A stretch of 8,407 nt of DNA from Actinomycetota bacterium (GTDB lineage: Bacteria; Actinomycetota; Thermoleophilia; Gaiellales; Gaiellaceae). Both the position numbers and the translations under genes were made by a program. Where the stretch lies: assembly GCA_019234175.1 (NCBI GenBank), contig JAFALP010000352.1, positions 1 to 8,407 of the forward strand, read 5' to 3'. This document shows, piece after piece, positions 5,741 through 8,407 of this stretch; position 1 is the first letter of the stretch; each line of letters starts with the position of its first letter. The notes under the pieces are model-generated. The model was not told the origin of the DNA. It worked only from the letters and a program-made list of their open reading frames with translations, and made no database searches.

Positions 5741-6349
5741 ATGAAGAGGAATGTCCTCGGCGCCGTCGTCCTCGCCGCCCTCGCGCTTTCGGCGCCGGCG
5801 GCACTCGCGGACAACGGCCCCACCACGACGACGCCGGGCTCCGGCACCGGGTCACCGAGCGCGAAGTGCCAGGGCGGCAGCACGACGACGCCCACGCTCG
5901 ACACGTCGCAGATCCAGTCCGACATCAGCAAGCTCGACTCCGACATCCAGTCGCGCCACAGCGGGCTCGACGCGGACATCCAGGCGCTCACCGCCGACGC
6001 ACAGGGCGGGGCGGCCATCGACACGCTGAAGGCCGACCGCTCCAAGATCCAGTCGGACTTCGACGCCGCCCAGTCCGTCGTCAAGGCGGACCGGTCGCAG
6101 GTCGAGTCGGACGTGAAGTCGCTCGTGCAGTCGGTCGGCCAGGGCTGCGGCGCGCGCAAGACCGCGCACGACCAGATCCAGCCGCTCCTCCAGAGCGCGA
6201 AGCAGGCGCTCCAGAGCGAGCTCGCACAGTTCAAGACGGAGAACGAGCAGCTCCGCGACGCCGCGAAGGCCGCGGTGCAGCAGGACCGCCAGGGGCACAA
6301 GGGGCAGGGCGGCCCCGGCAAGCCTCCGACGACCACCACGACTCCCTGA
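5741..6349 (+). CDS. Secreted coiled-coil protein with Thr/Pro-rich ends
   Basis: I do not recognise a named family. The 202-residue product has a clear signal peptide (MKRNVLGAVVLAALALSAPA, cleavage likely after ALA at residue 23). A Thr/Gly/Ser/Pro linker (26-53) follows, then a long helical, heptad-like stretch (about 55-182) rich in Gln, Asp, Ser and Lys. The tail ends GKPPTTTTTP. The helix contains a near-repeat, KADRSKIQSD (97-106) and KADRSQVESD (115-124), 18 residues apart. Two cysteines (C43, C136) remain after export and could form one disulfide. GAGGGA (5728-5733) lies 7 nt before ATG 5741, a strong ribosome site. It is a single-gene unit between a terminator upstream and a very stable hairpin downstream. 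It is probably extracellular or wall-associated. The Thr-rich ends could be glycosylated, but nothing here proves it. Confidence 0.8.
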   Translation: MKRNVLGAVVLAALALSAPAALADNGPTTTTPGSGTGSPSAKCQGGSTTTPTLDTSQIQSDISKLDSDIQSRHSGLDADIQALTADAQGGAAIDTLKADRSKIQSDFDAAQSVVKADRSQVESDVKSLVQSVGQGCGARKTAHDQIQPLLQSAKQALQSELAQFKTENEQLRDAAKAAVQQDRQGHKGQGGPGKPPTTTTTP

Positions 6350-6359
6350 CCAACGGGGT

Positions 6360-6396
6360 GGGCACGGCGCGCCGCGACAGGCGGCGCGCCGTGCCC
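6360..6396. terminator. Perfect 16-bp hairpin between convergent genes
   Basis: GGGCACGGCGCGCCGC (6360-6375), loop GACAG, and its exact complement (6381-6396) begin 11 nt after the coiled-coil protein's stop. There is no T-run on either side, so it is a U-tract-less terminator of the kind proposed for high-GC actinobacteria. Being symmetric, it could also act on transcripts from the opposite side. Confidence 0.65.
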
Positions 6397-6486
6397 GCTG
6401 CAAAGGGCCGGTATGGCGAAGCGCTGGAGGCTCGTACGTCGCCGCCCAGAAGCCGCGGCCGGCGAGCTTCGTCCGCTCGACGAATC

Positions 6487-6509
6487 AGGCCGCCGCGACG
6501 GGGCGGCCT
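6487..6509 (-). terminator. Hairpin after the minus-strand secreted-protein operon
   Basis: AGGCCGCC (6487-6494) and GGCGGCCT (6502-6509) form a perfect 8-bp GC-rich stem with a 7-nt loop, 15 nt beyond the stop at 6524. There is no T-run. A weaker 6-bp repeat, TTCGTC/GACGAA (6468-6484), follows in the direction of transcription. Confidence 0.5.
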
Positions 6510-6523
6510 CTCGAACGGGCGCC

Positions 6524-7033
6524 TTACTTGCTCAAGGCCTCCATGATCGGTCCCTCCAGCGATTCCGCGTGCTGGTACTGCGAGGCGTTCTGCAGCGTCG
6601 CGACGATCTCGTCGACGCTCGTGCCTTTCTCGCAGACGTCGATTGCCGTCTCGTAGGTCTTCTGCGTCGACTTGTTCGTCTTCGCGTTGGTCTTGACGAC
6701 CGTGTTCGACCCGCGCTCCTGGTAGTTCCGCGAGCACGGCCCGCGACCGGGCTTGGCCTCGTGCTCGACCATCTTCGCCATGTTCGCCTTGCTGACGTTC
6801 GGGTACTGCTGCACTGAGACGGGTCCGCTGTTGCACTGCGTGCCCTTGTCGCCGGTGTACGACGTGGTCGTCGCCTGCGTCGGCGGCGTGGTCGGCGCGT
6901 GGAGGTACACGAGCAGCGCCTTGTACGCCGCCGTGAGCGTGCACGCACTCCCGCCGGCGCTCGCGGAACTCGACGACGCGAGCACTGCGAACGCCGCCGC
7001 AAGGACACAAAGGACTGCACCTCTCTTGAACAT
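6524..7033 (-). CDS. Small secreted protein with four cysteines
   Basis: I do not recognise the family. The 169-residue product begins MFKRGAVLCVLAAAFAVLAS, a clear signal peptide with cleavage likely after SASA at residue 26. The mature chain has four cysteines (C31, C67, C100, C134), enough for two disulfides. It has a Thr-rich segment (48-60), a basic Lys/Asn/Thr stretch (113-127) and a probable C-terminal helix, TSVDEIVATLQNASQ (138-152). AGGAGG (7038-7043) is a near-perfect ribosome site 4 nt before ATG 7033, and it overlaps the stop of the upstream gene. Co-translation with that gene and with the protease further upstream is therefore likely. Its place as the last gene of a protease operon would fit an accessory, inhibitor or substrate role, but no sequence motif supports any of these. 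Confidence 0.82.
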   Translation of the reverse strand: MFKRGAVLCVLAAAFAVLASSSSASAGGSACTLTAAYKALLVYLHAPTTPPTQATTTSYTGDKGTQCNSGPVSVQQYPNVSKANMAKMVEHEAKPGRGPCSRNYQERGSNTVVKTNAKTNKSTQKTYETAIDVCEKGTSVDEIVATLQNASQYQHAESLEGPIMEALSK

Positions 7034-7037
7034 GGCT

Positions 7038-7043
7038 CCTCCT
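7038..7043 (-). promoter_or_regulatory. Ribosome site overlapping the upstream stop codon
   Basis: On the minus strand AGGAGG overlaps the TAG stop (7042-7044) of the upstream gene and sits 4 nt before ATG 7033. This places the two genes in one coupled transcript. Confidence 0.7.
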
Positions 7044-7698
7044 ATGGAGCGTTCGCGAATGCCTGCGCGTCCGGCGCGAGGGTCGCGCCGATGTTCGGAC
7101 CTTCGATCGATGCCCTGTATTTGCTTCCCATCCAGTTGGGCCGGAGCAGGACGCTGTAGCTGCCGTCCGCCTTCGTGGCGACGCCGAGCATCGCCGACCA
7201 CCCCGACGGATCGGCCGAGCAGCCGAAGCAGTCCAGATAGACGTACTCCCGCAGCTCGGTACCGCTCGGCGTCGGCGAGGAGCCCGTGACCGGCTTCCCC
7301 TGGAAGGTCGCCGTCCCGCTCAGATGCGTGCCGGTGGCGGTGATGGTCACCTGCGTCGGGTCGCCGCGCCAGCGGGCCAGGTGGATTGCGGCGGGCTGGC
7401 CGGAGGGCGCCCACACCTGCAGCGCGAGCGTCCAGCCACCCGCGGTGCGGACGCTGACCGGCGTGAAGGCGAGGCCGGCGACGGCGCCGAGCTTGGAGAC
7501 GTCCGGCTGCGGGAGCGACCCGTGGAAGCCCTGGCCCTGGAGGGGGACGACGAACGTCGTCGCGCCCCACGTGACGGCCGCTTCGCCGGTCGCGTCCGCG
7601 GCCAGCTTCGCGTGCGTCCCGTTCACGATCCACACCGACGCGTGCGCGGACGCGCAGGTGACGAGCGCTGCCGCAACGAGGGCGCTGAGGGCTCGCAG
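7042..7698 (-). CDS. Secreted beta-rich protein, start codon uncertain
   Basis: I do not recognise the family. From residue 21 on, the product is a beta-rich extracellular protein of about 198 residues with a CFGC motif (157-160). Near the C-terminus, DGSYSVLLRPNWMGSKYRAS (179-198) resembles an Ig-like or carboxypeptidase-regulatory-like strand pattern. The preceding codons read as a good signal peptide (RALSALVAAALVTCASAHA), so translation must begin near 7698-7704. However, no ATG, GTG or TTG is in frame there. The boundary given uses CTG (7696-7698). ACG (7702-7704) is the alternative, with GGAGGG (7716-7721) 11 nt before it. The only canonical choices are ATG 7824, which overlaps the protease by 89 nt and adds a 42-residue basic leader, and GTG 7635, which removes the signal peptide. 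The gene is second in the protease operon. The reading frame is secure; the N-terminus is not. Confidence 0.68.
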   Translation of the reverse strand: MRALSALVAAALVTCASAHASVWIVNGTHAKLAADATGEAAVTWGATTFVVPLQGQGFHGSLPQPDVSKLGAVAGLAFTPVSVRTAGGWTLALQVWAPSGQPAAIHLARWRGDPTQVTITATGTHLSGTATFQGKPVTGSSPTPSGTELREYVYLDCFGCSADPSGWSAMLGVATKADGSYSVLLRPNWMGSKYRASIEGPNIGATLAPDAQAFANAP

Positions 7699-7735
7699 GC
7701 GCGTGCGGCGAGTATCCCTCCGCGCACCGTGCCGA

Positions 7736-8407
7736 TCAAGCAGGCGCGTGCAGCTCCGCGAGGAGCGCGTCGCCCTCGATGCTGCCGAGCCCCGTGCACG
7801 CGTCCCAGCCCGGGCCGGCCGCATACCCCGCGACCTCGGGGCCGTACTGGCTCTGCGGCACGGAGTTGTCGCCCGCGACCACGTCGCGGAAGACGGACGC
7901 GCGGTAGAGCGTCGGGAGCAGATCGCCGACGGAATGCCCCAGCGCCTGGCCGAGCAGCGCTACGAGGCCGGCGTACAGCGGCGCCACCGCGCTCGTCCCG
8001 CCGATCGGCGTGTACGTGCCGTCCACGAGGACGATGTAGCCGGAGGTGATGTCGGCGTTGCCGGCGACGTCGGGAACGCCGCGGCCCGGCTTCTTCGTTC
8101 CGTTCACGTTGGCGGGGAGCTTCACCGTCTGCCACGCCGGGACCGGGAAGGCGTCGCTGATGCCGCCGCCGGTCGCCCACCCGTCGCCGTCGTTCCACGT
8201 CACTTCCGAGACGATCTTCCCGCCGCTGCCGACGAGCGTCGTCCCGCCGCAGGCGACGACGTGCGGGCTGGACGCGGGGAAGTCGACGTGCGCTTTCGCG
8301 TCGCCTCCCCCGTCGCCGGCGCCGTGGTCGCCGGCGGCGGCGAGCACCGTGATCCCGAACGCGGCGGCGTCGGCGAGCACCGCGTCGAACGCCTGCCGTG
8401 CTTGCTC
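7736..8407 (-). CDS. Sedolisin-family (S53, kumamolisin-like) serine protease, C-terminal part
   Basis: The last 223 residues of a secreted serine-carboxyl peptidase are present; the N-terminal propeptide and the catalytic Glu/Asp pair lie beyond the right edge. Fragment landmarks are GITVLAAAGDHGAGDG with the oxyanion-hole Asp (D27), VDFPASSPHVVACGGT (41-56), GGGISDAFPVPAWQ (80-93) and GRGVPDVAGNAD (108-119). IGGTSAVAPLYAG (135-147) carries the nucleophile S139. FRD (173-175) and GPGWD (198-202) are the calcium-binding residues at the C-terminus. All C-terminal functional residues known for kumamolisins are intact, so an active enzyme is expected. These proteases are usually acid-active, autoprocessed and extracellular. 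The frame ends naturally just after the calcium site, with no appended domain. It heads a minus-strand operon of three secreted products within this window. Confidence 0.92.
   Translation of the reverse strand, partial: EQARQAFDAVLADAAAFGITVLAAAGDHGAGDGGGDAKAHVDFPASSPHVVACGGTTLVGSGGKIVSEVTWNDGDGWATGGGISDAFPVPAWQTVKLPANVNGTKKPGRGVPDVAGNADITSGYIVLVDGTYTPIGGTSAVAPLYAGLVALLGQALGHSVGDLLPTLYRASVFRDVVAGDNSVPQSQYGPEVAGYAAGPGWDACTGLGSIEGDALLAELHAPA

Noticed and set aside
7623..8198. Alternative minus-strand frame overlapping the protease and the beta-rich protein gene
   Set aside because: Its product is Arg-rich with no motifs, while the protease frame carries all the sedolisin C-terminal residues.
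1..8407. tRNA, rRNA, CRISPR arrays, insertion sequences and phage genes
   Set aside because: No cloverleaf, regular spaced repeats, transposase motifs or flanking target duplications were seen on either strand by eye.

Overview
The window is GC-rich DNA with AT-rich promoter patches. Its gene content includes an ArsR regulator, a DNDAG-type Nramp transporter, a sedolisin-family secreted protease and several small Sec-exported proteins. Two genes have probable leaderless starts. Together these suggest a high-GC Gram-positive bacterium, most likely an actinobacterium, possibly of the Thermoleophilia. This placement is inference from style and protein resemblance only.

Left edge (1-466): the first 49 codons of a secreted, CHRD-like protein run off the left end on the minus strand. 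Behind them lies a probable 66-residue, four-cysteine minus-strand gene (185-385). It has its own -35/-10, GGAG ribosome site and a hairpin plus T-run at its stop. Its promoter shares a perfect palindrome (421-436) with the arsR promoter.

Metal block (467-2521, plus): an ArsR/SmtB-type regulator, probably leaderless, is followed 12 nt later by an Nramp-superfamily transporter. The transporter's expected TM1 and TM6 metal ligands are altered (DPGN to DAGS, MPH to SPW).

Glycan-like block (2518-5662): a 734-residue GT-C-type membrane glycosyltransferase (minus) and a class I SAM methyltransferase (plus) are transcribed divergently from 4723-4827. That spacer carries two elements closely resembling the arsR operator, so the same regulator may control both blocks. 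The transporter and glycosyltransferase genes converge and share one CTAG as both stop codons, leaving no room for a terminator.

Secreted-protein block (5741-8407): a Thr/Pro-flanked coiled-coil exported protein (plus) converges on a minus-strand operon. The operon runs from the right edge: a sedolisin (S53) protease C-terminal part, a secreted beta-rich protein with no conventional start codon at its signal peptide, and a four-cysteine secreted protein translationally coupled to it. Two perfect hairpins separate the convergent units.

The most interesting hypothesis is a small ArsR-controlled regulon. It would link an unusual Nramp transporter, a divergent Cys-containing microprotein, and a membrane glycosyltransferase/methyltransferase pair through three related palindromic elements.
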